NCBI RefSeq assembly: GCF_000187745.1 | Contig: NZ_GL732489.1 | Coordinates: 62,001-126,000 of the forward strand | Reading direction: 5' to 3' | Source: Streptococcus sp. M334 | GTDB lineage: Bacteria; Bacillota; Bacilli; Lactobacillales; Streptococcaceae | Length of the DNA: 64,000 nt | Part shown: positions 37,885 to 47,316 of the stretch, one piece after another | Layout of the letters: every line of letters begins with the position of its first letter | Position numbering within the stretch: the stretch's first letter is position 1 | Program-made: the position numbers and the translations under genes | Notes under the pieces: model-generated | The model's input: the letters and a program-made list of their open reading frames with translations, nothing else | What the model was told of the DNA's origin: nothing | The model's database searches: none

Positions 37885-40800
37885 ATGAAGAATCCATTTT
37901 TCGAAAGACGTTGCCGTTACAGTATTCGTAAGTTATCAGTAGGTGCCTGCTCACTGATGATTGGGGCTGTTTTATTTGCTGGTCCAGCCTTGGCAGAAGA
38001 AACTGCAGTTCCTGAAAATAAGGGAGCCAATACAGAGCTTGTTTCAGGAGAGGGTGAGCATCCAACTAATGAAGCTGACAAGCAGCATGAAGGAGAACAT
38101 GCTAGAGAAAATAAGCCAGAAAAGGCAGAAGGAGTAGAGACAGCATCTGAAACTACTTCGCCAGCAAGCAATGAAGCTGCAACTACTGAAAAAGCAGAGG
38201 CAGCTAGCGCAGCTAAACCAGAGGAAAAACCAAGTGAGGTGACTGCAGAAACACCATTTGCAGAAGCAAAACCTAAGTCTGACAAGGAAACAGAAGCAAA
38301 GCCTGAAGGAACTAGCCAAGGGGATGAGTCTAAGCCAGCAGCAGAAACTAATAAGACTGAAAAAGAAGTCCAGCCAGATGTTCCTAAAAATGTAGAAAAA
38401 ACATTAAAACCAAAGGAAATCAAATTTAATTCTTGGGAGGATTTGTTGAAATGGGAACCGGGTGCGCGTGAAGATGATCCCATCAATCGTTCCTCAGTTG
38501 AACTAGCCAAGCGCCATAGAGGCCAGTTGGTGAATGAAAAAGCAAGTAGAAGAGCCAAGGTTCAGGCGCTAGCAAATACCAATTCTAAAGCCAAAGACCA
38601 CGCTTCTGTTGGTGGAGAAGAATTCAAGGCCTACGCCTTTGACTACTGGCAATACTTGGATTCAATGGTCTTTTGGGAAGGTCTAGTCCCAACCCCAGAT
38701 GTCATTGATGCAGGACATCGTAACGGAGTTCCCGTTTATGGAACACTTTTCTTCAACTGGTCAAATAGTATCGCTGACCAAGAGAAGTTTGCTGCTGCCT
38801 TGAAACAAGATGAGGATGGCACCTTCCCTATTGCCCGAAAACTTGTTGATCTTGCTAAGTACTATGGCTTTGATGGGTATTTTATCAACCAAGAAACAAC
38901 GGGTGACTTAGTGACGCCTCTTGGTGAAAAAATGCGTCAATTCATGCTCTATACAAAAGAATACGCGGCAAAAGTTAACCATCCAATCAAGTATGCTTGG
39001 TACGATGCCATGACTTATAAATATGGTCGTTACCACGAAGATGGTCTAGGTGATTACAACTACCAGTTCATGCAAAAAGAAGGTGACAAGGTCCCTGCGG
39101 ATCAATTCTTTGCCAATTTCAACTGGAATAAGGAAAAGAATGACCACTCTGTAGAAATGGCAAAATGGCTGGAACGTAGCCAATATGACGTCTTTGCAGG
39201 ATTGGAATTGCAACAAGGTGGTTCTTATAAGACAAAAGTTAAATGGGATGCCCTCTTAGATGAAAAAGGCAAGTTACGTTTGTCACTTGGACTCTTTGCA
39301 CCAGATACAATTACCAGTCTAGGAAAAACAGGTGAAGATTATCATAAAAATGAAGATATCTTCTTCACAGGTTACCAAGGAGATCCGACAGCTCAAAAAC
39401 CAGCGGACAAAGAGTGGTATGGGATTGCTAATTTAGTTGCAGACCGCACACCAGCAGTAGGCCGAACCTTCACTACCTCCTTTAATACAGGCCATGGTAG
39501 AAAGTGGTTTGTAGACGGAAAAGTTTCTAAGGATTCTGAGTGGAATTACCGTTCAGTTTCAGGTGTTCTACCAACATGGCGATGGTTGCAGACTTCAACA
39601 GGGGAAAAACTTCGTGCAGAATATGATTTTACAGATGCCTACAATGGCGGAAATTCCCTTAAATTCTCAGGTGATGTAGCTGGTAAGACAGATCAGGATG
39701 TGAGACTTTATTCTACTAAGTTAGAAGTAACTGAGAAGACTAAACTTCGTGTTGCCCACAAGGGAGGAAAAGGTTCTAAAGTTTATATGGCCTTCTCTAC
39801 AACTCCAGACTACAAATTCGATGCTGCAGATGCATGGAAAGAGCTAACCCTTTCTGACAACTGGACAAATGAAGAATTTGATCTCAGCTCACTAGCAGGT
39901 AAAACCATCTATGCAGTCAAACTCTTCTTCGAACATGAAGGAGCTGTGAAAGATTATCAGTTCAACCTAGGACAATTAACTATCACGGACAATCACCAAG
40001 CGCCACAAGCACCGACAAGCTTTTCTGTAGTGAAACAATCTCTTAAAAATGCCCAAGAAGCTGAAGCGGTTGTTCAATTTGCTGGTAATCAAGATGCCGA
40101 TTTCTATGAAGTCTACGAAAAAGATGGGAATAACTGGCGTTTGTTGACAGGTTCATCTGCTTCAACCATCTACTTGCCAAAAGTTAGCCGCTCTGCTAAT
40201 GCGACTGGTACGACGCAAGGATTGAAAGTCGTTGCAGTTGGTAAAAATGGCCTTCGTTCAGAAGCTGCGACGACATCCTTTAACTGGGGTATGACTGTTC
40301 AGGATACAACTCTCCCAAGACCTTTGGCTGAAAATATTGTTCCAGGGGCAAAGGTTATCGGTAGCACTTTCCCGAATACCGAAGGTGGAGAAGGTATTGA
40401 AGGTATGTTGAACGGTACCATTACCAGTCTTTCAGACAAGTGGTCTTCAGGGCAATTGAGCGGTAGTGTTGATATTCGTTTGACCCAACCACGTCGTGTT
40501 GTCAGATGGGTAATGGATCATGCGGGAGCTGGTGGTGAGTCTGTTAACGATGGTCTGATGAACACCAAGGACTTTGATCTTTACTACAAGGATACAGATG
40601 GCGAGTGGAAACTAGCCAAGGAAGTCCGTGGCAATAAAGCGCACGTTACAGATATCACTCTTGACAAACCAATCACTGCCCAAGACTGGCGTTTGCATGT
40701 CATTACATCTGATAACGGAACACCTTGGAAGGCCATTCGTATCTACAACTGGAAGATGTACGAAAGCTTGGACACAGAAAGTCAAAATATTCCAATGGCT

Positions 40801-42417
40801 AAGGTAGCTGCCCGTTCACTTGGAAACCATCAAGTTCAACTAGGTTTCTCTGATGTTCCAGCAGGCGCGACCATCACCGTTTACGACAAGGCAGCTTCAC
40901 AAACACCAATTGCAACCTTGAAGACTGAAACTGGTGGTGATCTGGCAACAGCACCATTAGCCTTTGACAAACAACCAACTCTACTCTATTATCGTACCCA
41001 ACTACCTGACAAAGAAATCAGTAACACCTTGGCTGTAGCGATTCCACAGGATGAAAGAAAAATTAAATCTGTCAGCCTTGAAAAAGGACCTAAGAAGACG
41101 GTTTATAAAGAAGGAGAAAAACTTGACCTTAGAGGCGGAACACTCCGTATTCAATACGAAGGGGGACAAGCTGACGAGCTGATTAACCTTACTCACTCAG
41201 GTGTGACGGTGTCTGGCTACGACGCTCATCAAAAAGGGGAACAAAACCTAACACTTCAATACCTTGGTTTACCAGTGTCAGGTGATCTGAAAGTCCAAGT
41301 GACAGGACAGGATGAAGGAAAAGCAAAAGAAGCAGCAGGTTTGTATATTACTAAGAAACCAAAAACAGACTATCTAGTAGGAGAAAAACTGGATCTCTCT
41401 GAAGGTCGCTTCGGCGTTCTCTATGATGATGAGACAGAAGAGACTCACAGTTTTACTGATAAAGGTGTTGAAATCACGGGCTACGATGCTCAAAAGACTG
41501 GTCGTCAGACCTTGACCCTGCATTACAAGGGGCATACAGCTGAGTTTGATGTCTTTGTTTCTCCAAAAGCAGCTGTCAACGATGAGTATCTCAAACAAGA
41601 AATCACTGCTGCCCAAGGTCGTCAGTCAACCCTTGCCTATACCTTCTCAAGTGAGGACAAAAAAGCTGTACTAGTAGAGAAACTCAATGCAGCGAAAGCT
41701 GTTGCAGAAAACCATGATGCCAGTCAAGAAGAAGTCAACAAAGCCTTGAATGAATTGAAACAGGCTGGAGCGGGATTGGATGGAAATCAACGTTACCAAA
41801 CTGCTAGAGAAGAATTAGAAGGCTTGCTCGAATCCGTCCGTGAAAAAGATCCTAAAGATGAGTTGATTGCCCAAGCTGAAGCTTTATTGTCTTCACAAAT
41901 ACCGACTCCACAAGCTTTTGCGGAGATGAAAGAAAAGTTGAATAAGAAACTAGCTCCTGCAGAAGAAAGTCACCACGTTGGCAGCATGGATCCTAACGAA
42001 GGAGCTCCTACAGTAGAGGCTTTGCCTGAACTGGTTGTTGAAACAGAAACAACAGCCTTCGAACGTCAAGAAAGACAAAATGTGGATCTTCTAAAAGGTC
42101 AACGTCAACTTGTCCAAAAAGGAGAGGAAGGACAAATTCGTCGTCTAGTAGAAGTAGAAGCCCAAGGCAAACGCACTCTTTGCTCAACTGAGGTTCTTAA
42201 GGAGGCTATCCCAGAAATCACAGAAGTTGGAACAAAAGAAGAGCAAGTCTCACCAACAACAGACCAATCGCCTTTAGCAACGTCAGTAAAAGGTGAAGCA
42301 GCAAGCAAACAACTGCCAAATACAGGAGTAGAAACAGATGCTGGTCTAGTAGCACTGGGACTTCTCGGAGTGATGAGCGTCTATGGACTTGTAGCTTCGA
42401 AAAAGAGAGAAGATTAA
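37885..42417 (+). CDS. endoD: Cell-wall-anchored endo-beta-N-acetylglucosaminidase D
   Basis: A 1510-residue surface enzyme that cuts the chitobiose core of trimmed host N-glycans, releasing them from glycoproteins. Order: YSIRK signal (residues 12-38), acidic Glu/Lys/Ala-rich linker (about 38-180), GH85 catalytic domain with GYFINQETTG carrying Asn335 and Glu337 as the catalytic pair (same numbering as I recall for pneumococcal Endo-D), beta-sandwich domains (about 590-690 and 820-965), two Ig-like repeats (IKSVSLEKGPKKTVYKEGEK; ITKKPKTDYLVGEK), a coiled region, a G5-like segment, and sortase signal LPNTG (1477) with hydrophobic span and KKRED tail. Near the shorter end for the family. TTTAGGAGGAG precedes the ATG. 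Confidence 0.94.
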   Translation: MKNPFFERRCRYSIRKLSVGACSLMIGAVLFAGPALAEETAVPENKGANTELVSGEGEHPTNEADKQHEGEHARENKPEKAEGVETASETTSPASNEAATTEKAEAASAAKPEEKPSEVTAETPFAEAKPKSDKETEAKPEGTSQGDESKPAAETNKTEKEVQPDVPKNVEKTLKPKEIKFNSWEDLLKWEPGAREDDPINRSSVELAKRHRGQLVNEKASRRAKVQALANTNSKAKDHASVGGEEFKAYAFDYWQYLDSMVFWEGLVPTPDVIDAGHRNGVPVYGTLFFNWSNSIADQEKFAAALKQDEDGTFPIARKLVDLAKYYGFDGYFINQETTGDLVTPLGEKMRQFMLYTKEYAAKVNHPIKYAWYDAMTYKYGRYHEDGLGDYNYQFMQKEGDKVPADQFFANFNWNKEKNDHSVEMAKWLERSQYDVFAGLELQQGGSYKTKVKWDALLDEKGKLRLSLGLFAPDTITSLGKTGEDYHKNEDIFFTGYQGDPTAQKPADKEWYGIANLVADRTPAVGRTFTTSFNTGHGRKWFVDGKVSKDSEWNYRSVSGVLPTWRWLQTSTGEKLRAEYDFTDAYNGGNSLKFSGDVAGKTDQDVRLYSTKLEVTEKTKLRVAHKGGKGSKVYMAFSTTPDYKFDAADAWKELTLSDNWTNEEFDLSSLAGKTIYAVKLFFEHEGAVKDYQFNLGQLTITDNHQAPQAPTSFSVVKQSLKNAQEAEAVVQFAGNQDADFYEVYEKDGNNWRLLTGSSASTIYLPKVSRSANATGTTQGLKVVAVGKNGLRSEAATTSFNWGMTVQDTTLPRPLAENIVPGAKVIGSTFPNTEGGEGIEGMLNGTITSLSDKWSSGQLSGSVDIRLTQPRRVVRWVMDHAGAGGESVNDGLMNTKDFDLYYKDTDGEWKLAKEVRGNKAHVTDITLDKPITAQDWRLHVITSDNGTPWKAIRIYNWKMYESLDTESQNIPMAKVAARSLGNHQVQLGFSDVPAGATITVYDKAASQTPIATLKTETGGDLATAPLAFDKQPTLLYYRTQLPDKEISNTLAVAIPQDERKIKSVSLEKGPKKTVYKEGEKLDLRGGTLRIQYEGGQADELINLTHSGVTVSGYDAHQKGEQNLTLQYLGLPVSGDLKVQVTGQDEGKAKEAAGLYITKKPKTDYLVGEKLDLSEGRFGVLYDDETEETHSFTDKGVEITGYDAQKTGRQTLTLHYKGHTAEFDVFVSPKAAVNDEYLKQEITAAQGRQSTLAYTFSSEDKKAVLVEKLNAAKAVAENHDASQEEVNKALNELKQAGAGLDGNQRYQTAREELEGLLESVREKDPKDELIAQAEALLSSQIPTPQAFAEMKEKLNKKLAPAEESHHVGSMDPNEGAPTVEALPELVVETETTAFERQERQNVDLLKGQRQLVQKGEEGQIRRLVEVEAQGKRTLCSTEVLKEAIPEITEVGTKEEQVSPTTDQSPLATSVKGEAASKQLPNTGVETDAGLVALGLLGVMSVYGLVASKKRED

Positions 42418-42465
42418 GAATAGATAGTATTTCTTAAGTTGAGATTAGAAAGAAATCGTTTCAAG

Positions 42466-42497
42466 AAGCAACAGCTAAAAAATAGTTGTTGCTTTTT
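42466..42497 (+). terminator. Terminator of the Endo-D gene
   Basis: AAGCAACA/TGTTGCTT stem (extends with AGCT/AGTT partners) followed by TTT. The rest of 42418-42662 has no supported gene. Confidence 0.75.
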
Positions 42498-42662
42498 GCA
42501 CCCTTTCATCCCAATGTTTTCTGAATTGAGATTGAATAGCTTGTAAGGCATCATAAAGTGTTTTTCAGAAACATAACCTTCAAATTCAGTCCGGTCATAT
42601 TTCTGGACTTTAATCAGTTTATTTGATACCATGAAATTTCAGTGAAATTTTAAGGAGATGTT

Positions 42663-44360
42663 GTGAAATTATTTGTAAAACATGGGATATTTCTTTTTGC
42701 AACGGTTCTATCCCTCAGTACCTATAGTGTCATGGCTGATGAAGTTGTACAATCTAGTACAAAATCTAGTGTTGAAAATATGGCAAAATCTACGCCAAAT
42801 GATGTCGCTGTCGGCAATCCGAACAATGCAATTTCCAATCTAAAAGAAGACAAAAATAGTGGATCTTCTGAACCTAGCATTACTAAAATTGAAGTCTCTG
42901 GTGGGGTAAATCCATCTGCGACCGGTGTCGATTTTTTCAAAGATATTGAAATTAATCTTGAGGGAAATAACCTAACTGATGATAACTTTCTCAGCAAAGA
43001 AGGACTTCATTGGTCTGATAAAACATATGTCGAAATTGATAAAGGAACTGAAAATGGCCTTTTAAATGACAGTGAACGATTTGGTGATGCCAATACTCCC
43101 TCAACCCCTGTTGTAGCATATAGTAACAATGTAGGTGATAGTGGACGAATCAATTTTGTCGGCAAAACCTTATCTGGTATAGATTTAGATTTACTATGGA
43201 CGGTCATTGAAAGTGATAAAGATGAGTGGACTTCAAATTCTGGATTTCAGGATAGTCGTCCAAAAGGACTCGGTTTCTCAGGTGAGCAATTTATTCCAGG
43301 CGCAACAGGGAATTCTATCGTTGTATTGTACAACAATGCAAGTAATCTCGCTCTACATTATCAAATTGTAAAACATGGAACTAAGATTGAGCAACCCATA
43401 CTTGTTAGTTTCATTTCTACCGATATTGATGCCGCTCAGGGAGTTCAAACGAACCTTGCAAATTTAGTTGAAATCATTCCGACAGAATCTAATCTCGTCA
43501 AGGAAGATGGGATTATCTATGATGCTACTTCAGGCGTAGTCGGTCTAAATGGCTCTAAAGATCTTCCGAAAGGTGGCTATCTTGGAGCTGGCTTTATTTC
43601 AAATTTTGATTATACCTTCTACTCGCCTGCCCCAAAAAGAGTGAATGATTCTTATTACTACCCAATAGCTGTAAGGTACGATATTTTTGGAAGCAGCTTG
43701 CAAGCAAATATCAATACGCGAGTTTCTAAACCGATTATTGTCCAGTATGTTGATAAACATGGAAAAGAATTAAGGAATGCAGAATTCTATAAAGGTTTCG
43801 ATGATGAATCCTATAAAGTGGAGTCCCTTAATATTCCAAATTATCGATTAGTAGATGTTAAGAGATTAACAGAAAATAAGGCAAGAACAAGGATTCAGTT
43901 CGTCTATCAGAAAGAACTACCCGTAACATTAAAGTTTCAAGATGAAAAAGGGAAGGAGTTGTACGGTACTCTAACTTATAAAGTTCTTGAGGGGCAAAGA
44001 CTAAAGCATACACCTAGGAAAGTAGATGGTTATGTGACGCCAACAGTATTTGAGACCTTGGTCGAACATGCTGTAGAAAAGGTTTTTGTTTATCAGAAGA
44101 TTCCACAAGCTAAGGAAAATCTTCAACCTTCTAGTAAAATGACGAATCCTAACGCGGAGAAGATTATCAGACCGCAGCTGCCATCATCCTTTTCCTCAGC
44201 AAACTCTAATCACCCTGTAGAGACCTCTTTGGCAGAGGGCTCATTACCACCCTTTTCTCAGGGGTCAAACCAAGTGCTAACTGACCAAGGTCAAAGAGTA
44301 GAGGATAGTCATACCGAACCCAAAAAGCAAGAGATACCAACTAAAAAGATCCCTTTTTAA
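42663..44360 (+). CDS. Secreted adhesin-like protein with two MucBP-type domains, no anchor
   Basis: A 565-residue protein starting at GTG 42663 (AAGGAGATGTT upstream). Signal peptide at about residues 1-25 (MKLFVKHGIFLFATVLSLS, cleavage after VMA). Residues 70-355 form a beta-rich domain of unknown family. Two MucBP-like repeats follow: KPIIVQYVDKHGKELR (about 358-420) and LPVTLKFQDEKGKELYG (about 422-480), each ending FVYQK. The last 85 residues are a Pro/Ser-rich linker like those before sortase signals, but the protein stops at KKIPF with no LPxTG and no membrane helix. It may be truncated, secreted, or held by a partner. The next gene starts 11 nt later in the -1 frame. Confidence 0.78.
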   Translation: MKLFVKHGIFLFATVLSLSTYSVMADEVVQSSTKSSVENMAKSTPNDVAVGNPNNAISNLKEDKNSGSSEPSITKIEVSGGVNPSATGVDFFKDIEINLEGNNLTDDNFLSKEGLHWSDKTYVEIDKGTENGLLNDSERFGDANTPSTPVVAYSNNVGDSGRINFVGKTLSGIDLDLLWTVIESDKDEWTSNSGFQDSRPKGLGFSGEQFIPGATGNSIVVLYNNASNLALHYQIVKHGTKIEQPILVSFISTDIDAAQGVQTNLANLVEIIPTESNLVKEDGIIYDATSGVVGLNGSKDLPKGGYLGAGFISNFDYTFYSPAPKRVNDSYYYPIAVRYDIFGSSLQANINTRVSKPIIVQYVDKHGKELRNAEFYKGFDDESYKVESLNIPNYRLVDVKRLTENKARTRIQFVYQKELPVTLKFQDEKGKELYGTLTYKVLEGQRLKHTPRKVDGYVTPTVFETLVEHAVEKVFVYQKIPQAKENLQPSSKMTNPNAEKIIRPQLPSSFSSANSNHPVETSLAEGSLPPFSQGSNQVLTDQGQRVEDSHTEPKKQEIPTKKIPF

Positions 44361-44371
44361 CCAATACCAAG

Positions 44372-45772
44372 ATGAATCAAGATGAGAAGAAATTGTTTCT
44401 TGATTATATCAGGACCGTTGGAGATGAAGCACGGAAAAAATATGGCAATGATCGAGATAAAATAAACCATACCATCGCTAACGCCATCGCGCGTGTCCCC
44501 TACGCAAATGATGGTCTACAGTCTATGACCAATGATTTTGGAGAAGCCCCAGATTTTTTAACTTCTAAAATTCATTATCTATTATCTGATCTGCACGCAT
44601 CTCCATCATATACTATTGACTTTCCACATCTGGCTGCACCGATTGCTACCTCTTATAAAAGTAGCTCTCTAAAAGAAAAATTGAAGTTCTTCGCGGGCCT
44701 CTCTCCATTTAACCTTTTTGGCTTATCTCCAAAAACGCTTCTTTTTCAAAATAATTCTCTAACAGGAGACTTATTAACAACCATCGATGAAAAGGACACG
44801 CTCACAGATATAGATGCCTTTATCCTGAAGTATCATAGGGACTTTAAAGACTTGGATCTGGATCTAGCAATTGAAAAATATTATAGCACAGATGGTTTGG
44901 AGCAGAAACGCCAAGAGTATTATTATCAAGTGCTCAAAGAGCAGTCGGGAGATACCACTGCCGAGGGCTATAAAGATTTCTTGTTACTTGGAAGTATTGT
45001 GAGTTTATCAGGACTTGCCTTGATTGGAATGAAAAAGTTCAGTGAAGGCAAAGCTTTTAAAAAACGATTAAAGGAAGATCCTTCAGCGGCTCTTCGGGAA
45101 TATCTCTGGAATCCATTGAAATCTGGAGTTGCTTCCTTTAATAAACATCCATTAAAATTTATTGAGGAGCATATTACGGCACCAATTGGCAATACTTTGG
45201 CTACTTTAGGGAGTGCTGGCTTATTTGTTGGGGCTAAAATAGTAAAAACTGTCAATGACAAGCTCGTTAAACCGGTTGTAACCTTCTTGTCAACGAATGT
45301 GGTGAAACCCCTTTACAATAGTGTCGTCAAGCCAGCGGTTGATGTTGCTGTGAATAAAGTGGCTAAACCGCTCTATCAAAAGGTTATAAAACCAGTAGTA
45401 AAACCGATTGTAAACTTTGCTTATAATGCAGTAGCAAAACCCTTCTACCATGGAGTTGTTAAACCTGCCTATAATCACGTAGTGAAGCCTATTGCGAAAG
45501 CTATCCACAACAATGTGCTTAAGCCTGTAGCAACTTTTGTGAATCGGACAGTCGTCAAACCCGTCTATAACTATGTTGTTAAACCAGTTGTCAAACCAGT
45601 CTACAATCATATTGTGAAACCAATCGTCAAACCGATTTATCAGAAGGTTGTAAAGCCAATCGCTCGGGCAACAAATCGCTATGTTATAAAACCAGTGGTA
45701 AACACTGTAAACAAATGGATCGTTAATCCCATTAAGAATTGGTTTGGGAATAGGAAAGGAAAAAGAAGATGA
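44372..45772 (+). CDS. KP-repeat protein of unknown function
   Basis: A 466-residue protein that I do not recognise. Residues 1-200 are a mixed charged domain (with DIDAFILKYHRDFKDLDLDLA); residues 203-220 and about 271-290 are hydrophobic, possibly membrane segments or a hairpin; residues 298-453 contain 17 Lys-Pro dipeptides preceded by V/I/L/A, plus one NP variant. Every Lys lies at a multiple of four from the first (300, 312, 320, 332, 340, 344, 356 ... 440, Asn452), so the region is built of 4-, 8- and 12-residue units. The end is strongly basic (NRKGKRR). There is no signal peptide and no clear Shine-Dalgarno. It overlaps the first of four tandem paralogues (ATGA). Candidate effector, membrane-active or scaffold protein. 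Confidence 0.7.
   Translation: MNQDEKKLFLDYIRTVGDEARKKYGNDRDKINHTIANAIARVPYANDGLQSMTNDFGEAPDFLTSKIHYLLSDLHASPSYTIDFPHLAAPIATSYKSSSLKEKLKFFAGLSPFNLFGLSPKTLLFQNNSLTGDLLTTIDEKDTLTDIDAFILKYHRDFKDLDLDLAIEKYYSTDGLEQKRQEYYYQVLKEQSGDTTAEGYKDFLLLGSIVSLSGLALIGMKKFSEGKAFKKRLKEDPSAALREYLWNPLKSGVASFNKHPLKFIEEHITAPIGNTLATLGSAGLFVGAKIVKTVNDKLVKPVVTFLSTNVVKPLYNSVVKPAVDVAVNKVAKPLYQKVIKPVVKPIVNFAYNAVAKPFYHGVVKPAYNHVVKPIAKAIHNNVLKPVATFVNRTVVKPVYNYVVKPVVKPVYNHIVKPIVKPIYQKVVKPIARATNRYVIKPVVNTVNKWIVNPIKNWFGNRKGKRR
45288..45736 (+). repeat. KP-repeat coding region
   Basis: In-frame degenerate repeats coding [VIA]-K-P modules of 12, 24 or 36 bp with much codon variation, so the peptide register is kept while the DNA has drifted. 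Confidence 0.7.
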
Positions 45773-46284
45773 AAGCATTAAAAAGAATCATTATAGGAAC
45801 TATCCTAGTATTTAGTATAGGGGTGGTTGTATTTTTAGGGTTGAGTTTATACGCTTATAGCAACTTGAAATATTATTCGGTCTACTATGCCCAACAGATG
45901 CCCCATAAGGAGGGAACAGAGCCCGACTTAGTTATGCTGATTGAAAATATGGGTTCGATTTATACCCCGAAAATTGAGGGGATTCGCTACGATGATGATG
46001 GAATGAATAGTATAGTTAAAAATATTGAGGGAAAGGAGTCAATATTCTCTGCATCAGGAGATTATTTAATGTTTCATTCCGGTACTGATAATCATTATCT
46101 CTTCGATGAAGTTTTTCGTATTCAAAGTGCATTTGATGAACATTATAATGATATTGAATTCAATCAACAACTAGTTTTAGATGAAATTAGAGAGACCGTT
46201 CAGCCCATACTTGATGTACAGAGTAAACCCCTCATCAACCTTCAGTGGTTGTTTAATAAAATGTATCAGGACAGGTTTAATTAG
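45769..46284 (+). CDS. Tandem membrane-anchored paralogue 1
   Basis: A 171-residue protein of unknown function. The N-terminal helix (about residues 6-28, IIIGTILVFSIGVVVFLGL) anchors an extracytoplasmic domain with conserved MPHKEGTEPDLVMLIEN, TPKIEGIRYDDDG and C-terminal INLQWLFNKMYQDRFN. The middle (about residues 85-145) is unlike copies 2 and 3. The ATG overlaps the stop of the KP-repeat gene, so translation is coupled. Position after a possible effector and in multiple copies fits an immunity-like array; this is inference. Confidence 0.78.
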   Translation: MKALKRIIIGTILVFSIGVVVFLGLSLYAYSNLKYYSVYYAQQMPHKEGTEPDLVMLIENMGSIYTPKIEGIRYDDDGMNSIVKNIEGKESIFSASGDYLMFHSGTDNHYLFDEVFRIQSAFDEHYNDIEFNQQLVLDEIRETVQPILDVQSKPLINLQWLFNKMYQDRFN

Positions 46285-46286
46285 AG

Positions 46287-46799
46287 ATGAAAGCATTAAA
46301 AGGAATCATTATAGGAACTATCCTAGTATTTAGTATAGGGGTGGTTGTATTTTTAGGGTTGAGTTTATACGCTTATAACAACTTGAAATATTATTCGGTC
46401 TACTATGCGCAACAGATGCCCCATAAGGAGGGAACAGAGCCCGACTTAGTTATGCTGATTGAAAATATGTGGTGGATTTATACACCAGAAATAGAAGGAA
46501 TCCGCTATGATGATGATGGAGAAAATGCTATTATTGACACTAAAAACAATTTTGTTTTATCAGAAACCATGGGAAATTTTTCATATCATAAATATCATCT
46601 CTCTATAGGTTTTGATAGTACCTTCAGATTTCACCATGTAAGTGACTTCACAGGAGAACAGCCAAAAAGAGAAATTCATGAGGATGAAATAAAACAGGAG
46701 ATTAGGGAGGTGTTTGCTCCAGTTATTGATGTCCAGCCCAAACCTCGGATCAATCTGCAGTGGTTGTTTAATAAAATGTATCAGGACAGGTTTAATTAG
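46287..46799 (+). CDS. Tandem membrane-anchored paralogue 2
   Basis: A 170-residue copy starting 2 nt after the stop of copy 1 (TAG-AG-ATG). The first 57 residues are nearly identical to copy 1, then MWWIYTPEIEG replaces MGSIYTPKIEG. The centre (FRFHHVSDFTGEQPKREIHED) is like copy 3, and so is the EVFAPVIDVQPKPRINLQ end. The same single-helix anchor and YDDDG motif are present. Function unknown. Confidence 0.78.
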   Translation: MKALKGIIIGTILVFSIGVVVFLGLSLYAYNNLKYYSVYYAQQMPHKEGTEPDLVMLIENMWWIYTPEIEGIRYDDDGENAIIDTKNNFVLSETMGNFSYHKYHLSIGFDSTFRFHHVSDFTGEQPKREIHEDEIKQEIREVFAPVIDVQPKPRINLQWLFNKMYQDRFN

Positions 46800-46801
46800 A
46801 G

Positions 46802-47314
46802 ATGAAAGTATTAAAAGGAATCATTATAGGAACTATCCTAGTATTTAGTATAGGGGTGGTTGTCTTCTTAGGGTTGAGTTTATACGCTTATAGCAACTTG
46901 AAATATTATTCGGTCTACTATGCCCAACAGATGCCCCATAAGGAGGGGACAGAGCCTGACTTAGTTATGTTGATTGAAAATATGGGTTCGATTTATACCC
47001 CGAAAATTGAGGGGATTCGCTATGATGATGATGGGAATAATGCTATTGAAAATACCAAAACGGAAACAGTTCTGTCCAACTCTATGGGAAATTTTTTGTA
47101 TCATAAAAATCGTGTAACTGTAGATTTTGATAGTACCTTTAGATTTTTCCATGTGACTGACTTATCAGGAGAGCAACCCAAAAAAGAGATTAATGAAGCT
47201 GAAATAAAACAGGAGATTAGGGAGGTGTTTGCTCCAGTTATTGATGCTCAGCCCAAACCGCGGATCAATCTGCAGTGGTTGTTTAATAAAATGTATCAGG
47301 ACAGGTTTAATTAA
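46802..47314 (+). CDS. Tandem membrane-anchored paralogue 3
   Basis: A 170-residue copy, again 2 nt after the previous stop. Its N-terminal half matches copy 1 (MGSIYTPKIEG) while its C-terminal half matches copy 2 (GEQPKKEINE, EVFAPVIDAQPKPRINLQ). This mosaic pattern points to recombination or gene conversion among copies. Function unknown. Confidence 0.78.
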   Translation: MKVLKGIIIGTILVFSIGVVVFLGLSLYAYSNLKYYSVYYAQQMPHKEGTEPDLVMLIENMGSIYTPKIEGIRYDDDGNNAIENTKTETVLSNSMGNFLYHKNRVTVDFDSTFRFFHVTDLSGEQPKKEINEAEIKQEIREVFAPVIDAQPKPRINLQWLFNKMYQDRFN

Positions 47315-47316
47315 AG

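Noticed and set aside
37917-38558. A 213-codon open frame antisense to the 5' part of the Endo-D gene
   Set aside because: It is the complement of a low-complexity Glu/Lys/Ala-rich coding stretch, has no ribosome site and gives a Ser/Ala-rich shadow product.
42414-42632. A 72-codon minus-strand frame between Endo-D and the MucBP gene
   Set aside because: Overlaps the Endo-D terminator, has no ribosome site, and I could not match it to a transposase or other family.
45290-45778. A 162-codon antisense frame across the KP repeats (Tyr/Phe/Asp-rich)
   Set aside because: Arises from the repeat pattern on the other strand; no start signals and no resemblance to a protein family.
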